Shown: positions 35,365 through 44,093, counted from the stretch's first letter. The stretch is DNA of 64,000 bases from Paenibacillus silvestris (GCF_009882985.1 NZ_WTUZ01000010.1:868352-932351); one strand, 5' to 3'. Made by a program: numbers and translations. Notes: generated by a model from the letters alone, not told the origin.

Positions 35365-37209
35365 CTATGCCCCTTCCCTCAGCCCAAGTCCCAGCGGCAA
35401 TTTCAAGCTAACGGTCGTTCCTTCTCCTGCGCTGCTTTCCAGTTCCAATCCGTAAGCTTCCCCGAATAAATAGGCGATGCGCCGATGCACATTCACGATC
35501 CCTATCTGTGAAACGGCTGCCACCATGTCCTTCTGAAGCAAATCGAGCTGCAAAGCACGAAGCCTTTCTGCCGGTATCCCCATCCCGGTATCCTGAATCT
35601 CGATGGCAAATTGATGTCCATCCATCTGTCTAGCAGCTATAACAATATGAACCGGACGGTCGCTCGTCTCGATGCCATGGATCACGCAATTTTCAACCAA
35701 GGGCTGCAGGGCAAACTTCGCAATGGTCTGATTCTCTGCCCAATGTGGAATTTGAAACTCATAACTGAGCTTCTCCTCGAAACGGTACTGCTGTATCCGC
35801 AAATACATCTCACAGATGTGAATTTCCTGCTGCACAGAACTCGTTGCTCCCGCATGATTCAAATTGTAGCGCAGCAGCCTCGCCAAGGACGCGACTAACA
35901 CCGAAATGTCGGTCATATCTTTTTCCAGCGCCATCCCCCGCACCGTTTCCAAGGCATTCATAAGAAAATGCGGGTTCACTTGGGATTGGAGCACTTTAAG
36001 CTCGGTTTCCTTCTGGCGAAGCTGGAGATCCTTCTCACGCAGCTGGGAATAATAAATCTCATCAAGCAAGATTTGCAGTTTTTCCACCATTTTATTAAAA
36101 TCATTCGTCAACTGACCGATCTCATCCTTCGATTCGATGTCAGCCCGTGCCTGGAAATCCCCTTCTTTTACCCGTTTCATAAAATATTGCAAAGCCCGCA
36201 CGGGGCGGACGATGCTTGTCGCAAAGCCAATCCCGATTAAATAAGCGATAACGAGTGTCACAGCGACCGTCCACCAAATGGTTTGCCGGATATACTGTGT
36301 TCCACGCGTCAGCTCGTGCTCAGGGATTGTCGTTACCAGTCGCCAATTCAAATAGGACGATCGGCTAAACGTATAAAAAGGCTTATCGCCAGTCAACGCC
36401 TGATAGGAACCGCTCTCCTGCTGCAGAATATAACCCAGCTGATCCCACGCCGCCAAATGACCAATTTCCGCATACTCTGGGGAATAAATATACCTTCCAC
36501 TCGGGTCCAGAATCGATAAATAACCCGTTCTTCCAATCGTTACTCGTTCAGCAATTTCTTGAATACGCTTGAAATTTACTTCCATGATGAGAGTAGCTAC
36601 AGGTTCTAATGTATTGGGGCTGACCAATCGCTTCACAATGGACAGGACCGGCACATCCTCCAGCTCATATCGCTCAGAAGGCGGGCGAATAATGAGCATA
36701 ATGTCGCTGTTAGCAGGCACACTGGCGAACCATGGCTCCTGTATCAGCTGCAGTGCTGGTGTCACATTTTTGTTCATACTCGTGTCTAGCACCGTTTGAT
36801 TTTCCATAATAAGCATGATCCGGGAAATGTCCGATCGGGAGTAGGCTGTATCTTTCAGAAGCTGCATCATCGGCTCGCGAATGCCCGATTCGCTCACTTC
36901 CTGCTCACTCGTCATACGAAGAAACTGCTGCATCGAGGGGTGATTTTGCATCCGAATAGAGTCGATTTCGAAATCTCGAATATAATATTCGATGTGCAGC
37001 TTCACCTGTTCGATGATCTGTTCGTTGCTTAAACTCGCTTCCTCGCGCAGCACTTCCGATGACTTCTGATACGAAATGAGTCCGACGATAAGCAGCGGAA
37101 TTACGACCAGCATAGCAGAATACACAAGTAGTTTGACAGTCAAAGGTCGATCGCGCAAAAACAAGCTCCTATAGAACCAGGTCCAAGCTCGGCGGCTTTT
37201 TCTCCCCAT
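35365..37209 (-). CDS. YesM-type membrane sensor histidine kinase
   Basis: The 614-residue kinase has a first span at about 28-46, an extracellular dCache-like region with RTGYLSILDPSGRYIYSPE, a second span at 311-331, and HAMP. His414 lies in LQSQVNPHFLMNALETVRG, and a GHKL domain follows (IEIQDTGMGIPAERL). The residues after the His (LMNAL rather than LYNTL) are a mild variant. The ATG at 37209 follows GGGGAGGAGG; 24 open codons precede it. A perfect cre match lies 22 bases upstream. Confidence 0.9.
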   Translation of the reverse strand: MGRKSRRAWTWFYRSLFLRDRPLTVKLLVYSAMLVVIPLLIVGLISYQKSSEVLREEASLSNEQIIEQVKLHIEYYIRDFEIDSIRMQNHPSMQQFLRMTSEQEVSESGIREPMMQLLKDTAYSRSDISRIMLIMENQTVLDTSMNKNVTPALQLIQEPWFASVPANSDIMLIIRPPSERYELEDVPVLSIVKRLVSPNTLEPVATLIMEVNFKRIQEIAERVTIGRTGYLSILDPSGRYIYSPEYAEIGHLAAWDQLGYILQQESGSYQALTGDKPFYTFSRSSYLNWRLVTTIPEHELTRGTQYIRQTIWWTVAVTLVIAYLIGIGFATSIVRPVRALQYFMKRVKEGDFQARADIESKDEIGQLTNDFNKMVEKLQILLDEIYYSQLREKDLQLRQKETELKVLQSQVNPHFLMNALETVRGMALEKDMTDISVLVASLARLLRYNLNHAGATSSVQQEIHICEMYLRIQQYRFEEKLSYEFQIPHWAENQTIAKFALQPLVENCVIHGIETSDRPVHIVIAARQMDGHQFAIEIQDTGMGIPAERLRALQLDLLQKDMVAAVSQIGIVNVHRRIAYLFGEAYGLELESSAGEGTTVSLKLPLGLGLREGA

Positions 37210-37231
37210 CGTTAGCCTCCTCCCCTTCCTT

Positions 37232-37246
37232 ATGTAAACGCATTCA
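37232..37246. promoter_or_regulatory. CcpA cre site (perfect consensus match)
   Basis: ATGTAAACGCATTCA fits WTGNAANCGNWNNCW at every defined position. It lies between the KdgF-like cupin gene and the YesM kinase, just before the kinase ribosome-binding site. It suggests glucose repression of the regulatory pair, or a roadblock for transcription coming from the cupin gene. Confidence 0.6.
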
Positions 37247-37285
37247 TATATCAAAAGAAAGAAAACCAGTCGCAAGAGCAACTGG

Positions 37286-37603
37286 TTAACGTTTCACAAG
37301 ATCTTCACGAATCGGTGTAAATACATCCAGCAAAGCAGATGCTTCCAAAGCTGTTACGCCATGCTGCGCTCCGCTAGGGATGTAAACCGTTTGTCCTTGT
37401 TCGATGACCGTCACAACACCATCTATCGTAAACTCAATTTTGCCTTGTAAGCAATAGGACATTTGTTCATGCACGTGGCTGTGCTGATACCCTATGGCTC
37501 CTGGCTCGAAGTGAACCTCCATCATCATTAACCCAACTTCAGCTTTCAAAATGCAGCGTTTAACGCCCGGCTCAGCCGGTTCCCATACGCCAATATTCGA
37601 CAT
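37286..37603 (-). CDS. kdgF: KdgF-like cupin (unsaturated uronate linearisation)
   Basis: The 105-residue single-domain cupin has EVHFEPGAIGYQHSHVHEQ with the metal-binding histidines, IEFTIDG, YIPSGAQHGV with the late His81, and the family-typical C-terminus LLDVFTPIREDL. KdgF proteins convert 4,5-unsaturated galacturonate to the linear ketone DKI, the substrate of KduI. That is exactly the step between the GH105 enzyme at 4406 and KduI at 44424. The gene lies downstream of the GH4 gene and upstream of the YesMN pair. Generic cupins look similar, so this is a family call supported by context. Confidence 0.8.
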   Translation of the reverse strand: MSNIGVWEPAEPGVKRCILKAEVGLMMMEVHFEPGAIGYQHSHVHEQMSYCLQGKIEFTIDGVVTVIEQGQTVYIPSGAQHGVTALEASALLDVFTPIREDLVKR

Positions 37604-37643
37604 CTGACTTTCCCCTCTCCCATTTGAGCAATCGTAGATAAAT

Positions 37644-37667
37644 AAAAAAGGGCCGCAAGCGACCCTT
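37644..37667 (-). terminator. Terminator of the GH4 gene
   Basis: On the minus strand AAGGGTCGC and GCGGCCCTT surround a small loop, followed by TTTTTTATT. It separates the GH4 gene from the cupin gene, so the cupin may have a separate promoter in the 140-base gap. Confidence 0.7.
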
Positions 37668-37743
37668 CACTTAGCAAAACTAATTATAACCCAAAAGAAC
37701 CCAAATGAACATACTTGAAAATAAACGAACATCACACGACATG

Positions 37744-39252
37744 TTACGAGGAAACAGCTGCGCGATCTTTCCCTTTGTCTGCTTCGCCTGCATTTTTGTT
37801 AGCTGCTTCACGGTCCAGCTTCATTTCTTCCACCGTTTTCACCTTCAAACGTGCTGCGCCTTCGTAGCCCCCTCGGGTTGGGATAAGATTGCCAGCGGCA
37901 AGGCGAGCTTTGGCTTCTTCAATCGCAGTTCCGTACTGCGGCAGCCACTTCTCTTGAGCAACGAGCATCTCATCCACCATTTGCCAAATCTCTTTCGGAT
38001 TGCAGACAGCCCCAACGAGAGGATCCATCATGAATGCTTGACGAAGCAATTTATCGTCTCCATGCACAGCCGCTTCGACTGCAAGACGCTGCACAGAAAT
38101 ACTAACATTACATACAGCAGCAGGTCCCAATGGAAGATTACCAACATGCGGCATCGAAATGCCGTTCGCATCCACATAACCTGGCGCTTCAATGATGGCA
38201 TCGTTCGGCAAATTCGAGATTACGCCATTGTTCACTACGTTGAAATGTCCGCGATATACTCGTCCGGTTTCAAGTCCTTCGATGATGTAAGAACCGTGTT
38301 CTTCACTGCGTTTCTCCGCAGTGTAAACCGTCGCCTTTTCCTTCATCCAGTTCGGGAAATCAGTCTCGAACCAGTTCCGCCCTTCTGTACATACGCGAAG
38401 GTAGCCGCCGGTTTCACCGTTAATCCAGCTCCCCAGATCGATCCAGTCTTGGATTTCGCTAGCACGCTTGCGGTACCAAGGCACATACTCGCTAAGATGC
38501 CCATTGGATTCTGTGCTGTAATAGCCGAAACGACGAAGCATGTCGATGCGCACTTTCTCTGTGCGGGCATATTCCGGATGATTCTCGAACGCTTCAAGCA
38601 GACCTTGTGTCAGATCCTTGCCTTCATGGCGGGCTTGTATATACCAAGTTTGATGATTGATGCCTGCACAAATAATATCAACTTCTTCTTTCTTCAAACC
38701 GTACACGTTAGCAATTTGACGATGTCCGTGCTGCACGCCGTGACATAACCCGATCGTCCGCACCCCGCCGTAAGTATTGCAAGCCCATGTCAGCATCGCC
38801 ATCGGATTCGCATAGTTCAGCAGCAGCACATCAGGTGAAGCTACGTCGCGAATGTCCCCGCAAATGCGCAGCATTTCCGATATTCCACGTTGACCGTACA
38901 TAATGCCCCCAGCGCATAATGTATCCCCAACGCACTGATCTACGCCATATTTGAGCGGGATATCTACATCGGTTGCAAATGCTTCCAGACCCCCGACACG
39001 AATCGTACACAAGACATACTTTGCGTCTTTCAACGCTTCTCTGCGGTCCGTGCTTGCTTGAATTTGGATGTTCAGTCCATTCTCCGTAATATCCCTTTGA
39101 CACAGTTCCGTCACCATGTCCAAGTTATGTTGATTAATGTCTGTAAAAGCGACCTGAATATCTTTAAACTCAGGAACTGATAATAAATCCCTTAGTAATC
39201 CGCGTGTAAATCCGATGCTTCCTGCTCCAATAAAAGCTACTTTAAATGACAT
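37744..39252 (-). CDS. lplD: GH4 alpha-galacturonidase-like enzyme (LplD-like)
   Basis: The 502-residue protein starts with the NAD-binding GAGSIGFTRGLL and has the GH4 metal site Cys170/His171 in GLCHGVQHGH and His200 in GINHQTW. GH4 enzymes use NAD and Mn(II) for an oxidation-elimination mechanism. The CHG variant and the pectin context point to alpha-galacturonidase, as for B. subtilis LplD; alpha-glucosidase or alpha-glucuronidase cannot be excluded. It is cytoplasmic, freeing galacturonate from imported oligomers. GAGGGCG precedes the ATG. Confidence 0.88.
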   Translation of the reverse strand: MSFKVAFIGAGSIGFTRGLLRDLLSVPEFKDIQVAFTDINQHNLDMVTELCQRDITENGLNIQIQASTDRREALKDAKYVLCTIRVGGLEAFATDVDIPLKYGVDQCVGDTLCAGGIMYGQRGISEMLRICGDIRDVASPDVLLLNYANPMAMLTWACNTYGGVRTIGLCHGVQHGHRQIANVYGLKKEEVDIICAGINHQTWYIQARHEGKDLTQGLLEAFENHPEYARTEKVRIDMLRRFGYYSTESNGHLSEYVPWYRKRASEIQDWIDLGSWINGETGGYLRVCTEGRNWFETDFPNWMKEKATVYTAEKRSEEHGSYIIEGLETGRVYRGHFNVVNNGVISNLPNDAIIEAPGYVDANGISMPHVGNLPLGPAAVCNVSISVQRLAVEAAVHGDDKLLRQAFMMDPLVGAVCNPKEIWQMVDEMLVAQEKWLPQYGTAIEEAKARLAAGNLIPTRGGYEGAARLKVKTVEEMKLDREAANKNAGEADKGKDRAAVSS

Positions 39253-39308
39253 GTATATCGCCCTCTCTATCGTGTTCTCTACCTTTCACATTGTATCAAG
39301 CACGAAAG

Positions 39309-39323
39309 AGAAACCGTTATCAA
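39309..39323. promoter_or_regulatory. Near-consensus cre site upstream of the GH4 gene
   Basis: Read on the minus strand, TTGATAACGGTTTCT fits the cre consensus with one mismatch (T for A at the fifth position). It is 57 bases before the GH4 start codon, in the 107-base gap after the AraC gene. Confidence 0.4.
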
Positions 39324-39359
39324 ATTTCTAACTTCCTCATCTCACTTTTGTCAAAAATT

Positions 39360-40271
39360 CTAACTTCTTTCTGGATAATTCCGTTTCTCCGCATACATCG
39401 ATTTACGAAAATCCGTTGGAGTCAGCCCCGTATAATCTTTGAAAAGCATATGAAAATACTGCCGGCTTCCTACGCCGATGTAATCACAAATATCGGAAAT
39501 GGGCACATCGGTTTCGAGTAGCAGCATCTTGGCTTTTTCCATCCGAATACCGGTTAAATACGCCATTAGTGTCTGACCCGTCAGGGATTTGAAAATTCGT
39601 TGCAAATACCCAGGATGCAAATTAACGGCCCCGGCAATATCCTTCACTTGAATGTCGCGATCATAGTTCTGATGCAAGTACTCCATCGAAATTTTGACAT
39701 ATCTTTCACTCTGCGCCTCACCACTATTGACCGTTTCACGCCAAACTCGCGCAATTCGAATCAGCAGCTGTGTGATCAGAAGCTGAACCATCAAGTCGCT
39801 TTTGTTTGCTGCTTTATCGAGCTCTAACACTAAGCTTTTCATAATATGGTAAACCTCGTCCCCATCCCGCAGCACCAAATAGGGAGCTTCTGACGCCAAT
39901 AAAGCGAACAGCAGATCATCTTCGGCGGCCAATTGCTGAATGGACGGAAATACCCCTTTATTAGGTATGAACCGAAACTCTACATTCAGCATTCTGCATG
40001 GATTAGCTTCGTCTACGAGCAAACGATGGGCGACGTTGGCGTTGATAATAATAAATTCACCTTTTTTAAGTGCGACCTTCTCGGTATGTGACGGCTGTGA
40101 TTGAATCTCGATTTCGCAATAACCTTGGATTGTATACATAATCTCGGTGGCATCATGGCGGTGAAAGGGCATTTCAAAGCCTAGCCATTGTTTAAAATAG
40201 TACGCCATCACGTGCGGGTGACCATTCGCTCCCATCAAAAGAGCCGGAAATAACGATGCGTTATCAGGCAT
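39360..40271 (-). CDS. AraC-family regulator with cupin sensor domain
   Basis: The 303-residue protein has an N-terminal cupin (MPFHRHDATEIMYTIQGYCE, FIIINANVAHRLL) and a C-terminal AraC domain (IQVKDIAGAVNLHPGYLQRIF and ISDICDYIGVGSRQYFHMLF). The ATG at 40271 follows AAGGAG by nine bases; nine open codons precede it. It lies directly upstream of the GH4 gene on the same strand and probably controls it in response to a sugar. Confidence 0.9.
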   Translation of the reverse strand: MPDNASLFPALLMGANGHPHVMAYYFKQWLGFEMPFHRHDATEIMYTIQGYCEIEIQSQPSHTEKVALKKGEFIIINANVAHRLLVDEANPCRMLNVEFRFIPNKGVFPSIQQLAAEDDLLFALLASEAPYLVLRDGDEVYHIMKSLVLELDKAANKSDLMVQLLITQLLIRIARVWRETVNSGEAQSERYVKISMEYLHQNYDRDIQVKDIAGAVNLHPGYLQRIFKSLTGQTLMAYLTGIRMEKAKMLLLETDVPISDICDYIGVGSRQYFHMLFKDYTGLTPTDFRKSMYAEKRNYPERS

Positions 40272-40428
40272 AATTGTCTCCTTCCCTTCCACAAACATGC
40301 TGTCATTCCTAACGACATTGTAACCGCCTATTTATAAAAAGAAAATCCTCTTGCAGCCAATTAGGCATACCTTACACGCAGGGTGTACCTTCGCCAAATA
40401 AATATGGACAATCATGGCATTTTACGTA

Positions 40429-40463
40429 TTGAATAAAAATACGTATATGTGTATAATTATTCA
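40429..40463 (+). promoter_or_regulatory. Promoter with ARG-box-like sequence upstream of the aminotransferase gene
   Basis: TTGAAT (40429-40434) and TATAAT (40452-40457) with a 17-base spacer form a good sigmaA promoter. The overlapping sequences TGAATAAAAATACG and TGTATAATTATTCA resemble ArgR boxes (TNAATWWWWATTNA), with two and one mismatches respectively. Such A/T-rich motifs also arise by chance. Confidence 0.45.
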
Positions 40464-40498
40464 TTATTTCTTATTTTTATTAGGGAGGATGTCCTTGC

Positions 40499-41710
40499 AT
40501 GGAAAAAGTAAAAACGGTTACGAATGAATGGCTGGAAGAGGCGAATGCGTCCATTCTGTTTATTGCCAACAGGCCTCAGGTCGTCATGGAGCATGGCAAA
40601 GGGATGTACCTGTGGGATACAGACGGAAACAAATATTTGGATTTTATCGGGGGGTGGGCGGTTACCAGCTTAGGCCATTCTCCTAAAGTCATCAGCGATG
40701 CTTTGCTAGAGCAGTCTGGCAAGCTCGTTCATGCAAGTCCAGGCTTTTACAACAAGCCGATGGTTGAGTTTGCTCGCCTGTTAACGGGATTATCGGGACT
40801 GGAGCGAGTGTTTTTTGGCAGTACTGGGGCGGAAGCGAATGAAAGTGCGATTAAGCTTGCTCGTAAGTATGGGGCTGTCAGAAAAAATGGCGCTTTCGAA
40901 ATTATTACAACGAAACGCAGCTTTCACGGGCGTTCATTGGCGACTACAGCGGCAACAGGAAAAGCCGGCTGGGAGCACATGTTTGCTCCCCAACTGCCCG
41001 GCTTTGTGAAAGTACCTTTTAATGATATTGAAGCAATAAAGCAAGCGATTACTCCGAATACTTGCGCTATTCTAGTGGAGCTCATCCAAGGCGAGGGTGG
41101 GGTATATGAAGCAATTCCCTCCTACATTCAGGAACTCCGCACGTTATGCGATGAACAAGGGATTATGCTCATGTTTGATGAGGTCCAAACCGGAATTGGG
41201 CGGACTGGAACCATGTTCGCTTATGAGCACTACGGTGTACTCCCGGATGTTCTCACACTTGCCAAAGGAATTGGCGGCGGGTTTCCGTTATCGGCGATGC
41301 TCGCGAAAGAAACGTATAACCTTTTTGAAGCAGGCGACCAGGGTGGAACCTACACAGGGCAACCGCTCGCAATGGCCGTGGGCCTTGCTGTCGTAGGCGA
41401 GGTGCTTCAGCGCAAACTTCCTCAGCAAGCTGCAGAACAAGGTGCTTATTTGCTGCAACAGCTGCATGGGATTCAGGAGCGCTATGGACTAACCGATATC
41501 CGCGGAAAGGGATTACTGCTAGCCTTTGATCTTCCTGAGCCGCGTGGTGCCGAGTTGGTATCCGCTTGCCTGCATGCTGGCTTGCTGATTAACGCGTCTA
41601 GTCCGAGTACCATTCGTCTGATGCCCGCTTTGATTGTATCCAAAGCGGAGATCGACGAGATGATGAGCCTATTGTGCAGCGTGATGGATCGAATTTACAG
41701 AGGCGATTAA
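40499..41710 (+). CDS. argD: Class III aminotransferase, acetylornithine aminotransferase-like
   Basis: The 403-residue PLP enzyme has VFFGSTGAEANESAIKLARK, FHGRSLATT, Asp227 in LMFDEVQTGIGRTG and the PLP lysine Lys256 in LTLAKGIGGGFPLSAML. This is the pattern of acetylornithine and ornithine-type aminotransferases. No other arginine genes are adjacent, so related substrates are possible. GGGAGG lies about ten bases before the ATG. Its end overlaps the convergent PhyH gene by four bases. The upstream ARG-box-like promoter gives mild support to an arginine role. Confidence 0.85.
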   Translation: MEKVKTVTNEWLEEANASILFIANRPQVVMEHGKGMYLWDTDGNKYLDFIGGWAVTSLGHSPKVISDALLEQSGKLVHASPGFYNKPMVEFARLLTGLSGLERVFFGSTGAEANESAIKLARKYGAVRKNGAFEIITTKRSFHGRSLATTAATGKAGWEHMFAPQLPGFVKVPFNDIEAIKQAITPNTCAILVELIQGEGGVYEAIPSYIQELRTLCDEQGIMLMFDEVQTGIGRTGTMFAYEHYGVLPDVLTLAKGIGGGFPLSAMLAKETYNLFEAGDQGGTYTGQPLAMAVGLAVVGEVLQRKLPQQAAEQGAYLLQQLHGIQERYGLTDIRGKGLLLAFDLPEPRGAELVSACLHAGLLINASSPSTIRLMPALIVSKAEIDEMMSLLCSVMDRIYRGD

Positions 41711-42543
41711 CGCTGGAACAATACGGGAAAATACGCGTTCGCAAAAGGCTGACCCTGCTGCGGGCGCGGCCCTAACAGCCGGATATTGTCATGCCGCTGA
41801 ACACCTGCTCGGTAGCTTGTGCCGCCTGGCATCAGATGTGCGACGACTGACATGCGAGGCTCCGTCGTTGTGTTCGCACCGGACCCGTGGAACGTTAGTC
41901 CGTGATGAAAGCTAGCCTGCCCTGCCTTCAAAATGCAGGGCTCTTCCACCCAATCGCGGCCAGCTGCGTATTTATCCCTGAGCTCTTCCATGTTGGGATT
42001 GAAGAACGTGTTGCTATCCGGGATCAGCCCCCATTTATGCGAACCAACGATCGTTTTCATCCCGCCATTTGTCAAGTCAGTGTCCTGAAGCGCAATCCAC
42101 ACGGTCACCATGCCCGGATTGCTGGAACACTGCCAGTAGCCATAATCTTGATGCCAGCCCACGTTGCCTACCGCTGTGGCTTTATCCCCGATACCTGGTT
42201 TATAGATGACCTGATCATGCCACAGACGTATTTCATCTGCTTGAAGTAAGTCTGCTGTCAGCTCGCCGATCAACGGATCTGTGACGGTACGACGAACTTC
42301 ATCATTAATCCACCAGCCATTGTCCAGCTTACGCAGGGCGTCTGGGTTGGAATTTGCCCGATAATGGTTCATCGGAAGTCCGTCCCCATCATAATCACCG
42401 CTCCAAATTCGTTCGTGCGCTTCACGAAGTCGTTCAATCTGGCCATCGTCCAGAAGTTTCGGCGAAATCCAATAGCCATCCCGTTCAAAAGTTTCCTTAT
42501 CCTGATCTGTAATTTTGTAAGTTCTTTCTGCTTGCAGGGTCAT
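41707..42543 (-). CDS. Phytanoyl-CoA dioxygenase (PhyH) family, Fe(II)/2-oxoglutarate enzyme
   Basis: The 278-residue protein has the iron triad His131/Asp133 in VGWHQDYGYWQ and His219 in LTFHGSGAN, and the 2-oxoglutarate arginine Arg230 in EPRMSVVAHLM. It hydroxylates an unknown substrate; bacterial members act on varied small molecules including ectoine. The ATG at 42543 follows AAGGAGG by nine bases. A divergent AraC gene 132 bases away probably regulates it. Confidence 0.88.
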   Translation of the reverse strand: MTLQAERTYKITDQDKETFERDGYWISPKLLDDGQIERLREAHERIWSGDYDGDGLPMNHYRANSNPDALRKLDNGWWINDEVRRTVTDPLIGELTADLLQADEIRLWHDQVIYKPGIGDKATAVGNVGWHQDYGYWQCSSNPGMVTVWIALQDTDLTNGGMKTIVGSHKWGLIPDSNTFFNPNMEELRDKYAAGRDWVEEPCILKAGQASFHHGLTFHGSGANTTTEPRMSVVAHLMPGGTSYRAGVQRHDNIRLLGPRPQQGQPFANAYFPVLFQR

Positions 42544-42675
42544 GTCAACATGCCTCCTTATTCGTCTTGCTTTTATCATACGGTTTCCGCTCGTCATTGA
42601 CGTTCATAGACCTGCTGAGTAGTATGAGAAACATAGAAGATAAATAAGAACACGTTCGGAAAAGGAGGCTTTATT

Positions 42676-43536
42676 GTGGTTGCTAAACTTAGTCCCCGCT
42701 GGACCTATGATGCTGCTATACAAGAGAAGATTATCGACGTTCCAGAGCTGGTCCTTTTCGGCTTCGATGAAATCAAATCGGCACTTCCCCTCTCCTATCA
42801 TAAACATGATGGGTATGAATTTGTTCTGGTAGAACGCGGGAAAGCGAGTTGGGAACTAGATGGAAAAGTCTATGAAACCAAGGCCGGCGATGTGTTCCAC
42901 ACTTGCCCTGGCGAGCTGCATCGCGGCGGCTTTAATGTCATAGAACCGAGCCGGTTCTGGTGGTTCATCGTCACACCTCCCCAGCGGGAGGATTGGCTTC
43001 GGCTTCCTTGGCATGAAAGCGAGAGCTTCACCAGCGCTTTGCAGATGCTCCCGCGAGTTCGCCATCTCGGCCTGCAAGCCGTTCAAGGCTTCCGGAACCT
43101 GGGCGATGCAATAAACAGCAGCAGCCCGCTTCGTTCCACCTCCATTCGGCAGGCTATTTTGGGATTGCTGCTTGCCCTCGTGCAGCCGAATGAGCGAATG
43201 GTTTCGCTTGCGGACGATCTAACGGATCAATTCGACCTGCTGCTTCGCCGCATCGAGGATGAGTCTGAATGGCGGCCGGACGTTGAAGAATTGGCGGGCA
43301 TTGTCCGCGTCAGTCCCTCCCACTTTTTCCGGACTTTTCAGTCGTACACCGGACTGCCTCCAATGAGTTATATCGAGCGGATGCGGATCAAAAAAGCTTG
43401 CAGCTTGCTGGCTGAGAGCACCGCTACAATTACCGAGATCGCAAATAGGCTGGGCTACGCGTCCTCCCAGCATTTCGCCACTGTGTTTAAGCGCATCATT
43501 GGGATGACGCCTGTTCAGTGGCGGATGAGTCAGTAG
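42676..43536 (+). CDS. AraC-family regulator with cupin sensor domain
   Basis: The 286-residue protein starts at a GTG preceded by a perfect AAAGGAGG. It has a cupin (LPLSYHKHDGYEFVLVERGK, GDVFHTCPGELHRGG) and a C-terminal AraC domain (VEELAGIVRVSPSHFFRTF and TEIANRLGYASSQHFATVF). It is divergent from the PhyH dioxygenase gene, its likely target. The stop codon lies two bases before a partial family A repeat. Confidence 0.9.
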   Translation: MVAKLSPRWTYDAAIQEKIIDVPELVLFGFDEIKSALPLSYHKHDGYEFVLVERGKASWELDGKVYETKAGDVFHTCPGELHRGGFNVIEPSRFWWFIVTPPQREDWLRLPWHESESFTSALQMLPRVRHLGLQAVQGFRNLGDAINSSSPLRSTSIRQAILGLLLALVQPNERMVSLADDLTDQFDLLLRRIEDESEWRPDVEELAGIVRVSPSHFFRTFQSYTGLPPMSYIERMRIKKACSLLAESTATITEIANRLGYASSQHFATVFKRIIGMTPVQWRMSQ

Positions 43537-43537
43537 C

Positions 43538-43629
43538 GGAACTACCGCCAAATATCTTGAAACAGCGGCCCCTAGTTCCGCTTCTTTGCATAAACGGCGC
43601 ATTTCGCTGAAATAGCGAACAGTAGTTCC
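43538..43629. repeat. Partial family A element
   Basis: A GGAACTACC-starting half unit at 43538 abuts two inverted units at 43559-43579 and 43609-43629 (50 bases apart, ending CTAGTTCC and GTAGTTCC). The left half of the usual four-unit element seems to be missing. The stretch 43630-43830 holds no gene that I can support. Confidence 0.6.
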
Positions 43630-43835
43630 CATCAGCAGCTGCGCTCACCGACGGGATGCTTGAGAGGGCGGCAATCGCCCCCCTCCATTGTTTATGCTAG
43701 TTTAAGAGCGAGCTATGTGAGACTTTTGGAGGGGTTGAGCGTGTGAGCGCTGATGAAATCACTGGTCACACTAAGCATCGAGGGGGCGTGCAGCCTCAAG
43801 AAAAGAGCTGAGGTGGCGGACACTGCCACCTTAGC

Positions 43836-44012
43836 GGAACTACAGGGCGCTATTTCGCAGAAAAGCGACAATGGGTTAAACCTTGGGGAACTACAGGGCG
43901 CTATTTCAATGTTTTAGGCGGAATTTCCGCCAAAGACCTTGAAATAGCGGACCGTAGTTCCCCTTCCTTATAAAAATGGGCGCATTTCACTGAAATAGCG
44001 CCCTGTAGTTCC
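43836..44012. repeat. Four-unit intergenic element, family A (copy 2, best preserved)
   Basis: Units at 43836-43856 and 43887-43907 are identical (GGAACTACAGGG, then CGCTATTTC). Inverted units follow at 43941-43961 and 43992-44012, the last a perfect complement of the first. Spacing is 51, 54, 51. The centre holds the palindrome GGCGGAATTTCCGCC. The whole 177 bases could fold into one long hairpin. Confidence 0.9.
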
Positions 44013-44054
44013 CATCAACGGCTGCGCTCAGCTACCCCCACAGCTAACAAAACG

Positions 44055-44090
44055 AAAAAAGGACGAAGCAGCAGCCCTGCATCGTCCTTT
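44055..44090 (-). terminator. Terminator of the 51-residue ORF
   Basis: On the minus strand AAAGGACGATGCAG and CTGCTTCGTCCTTT are followed by TTT. It begins four bases after the stop codon, which supports the small ORF as a real gene. Confidence 0.85.
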
Positions 44091-44093
44091 CTC

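Noticed and set aside
37705..38748. A 347-codon plus-strand ORF opposite the GH4 gene
   Set aside because: It is the complement of a well-identified coding gene (lplD-like), has low-complexity Phe/His/Cys-rich sequence and no start signals.
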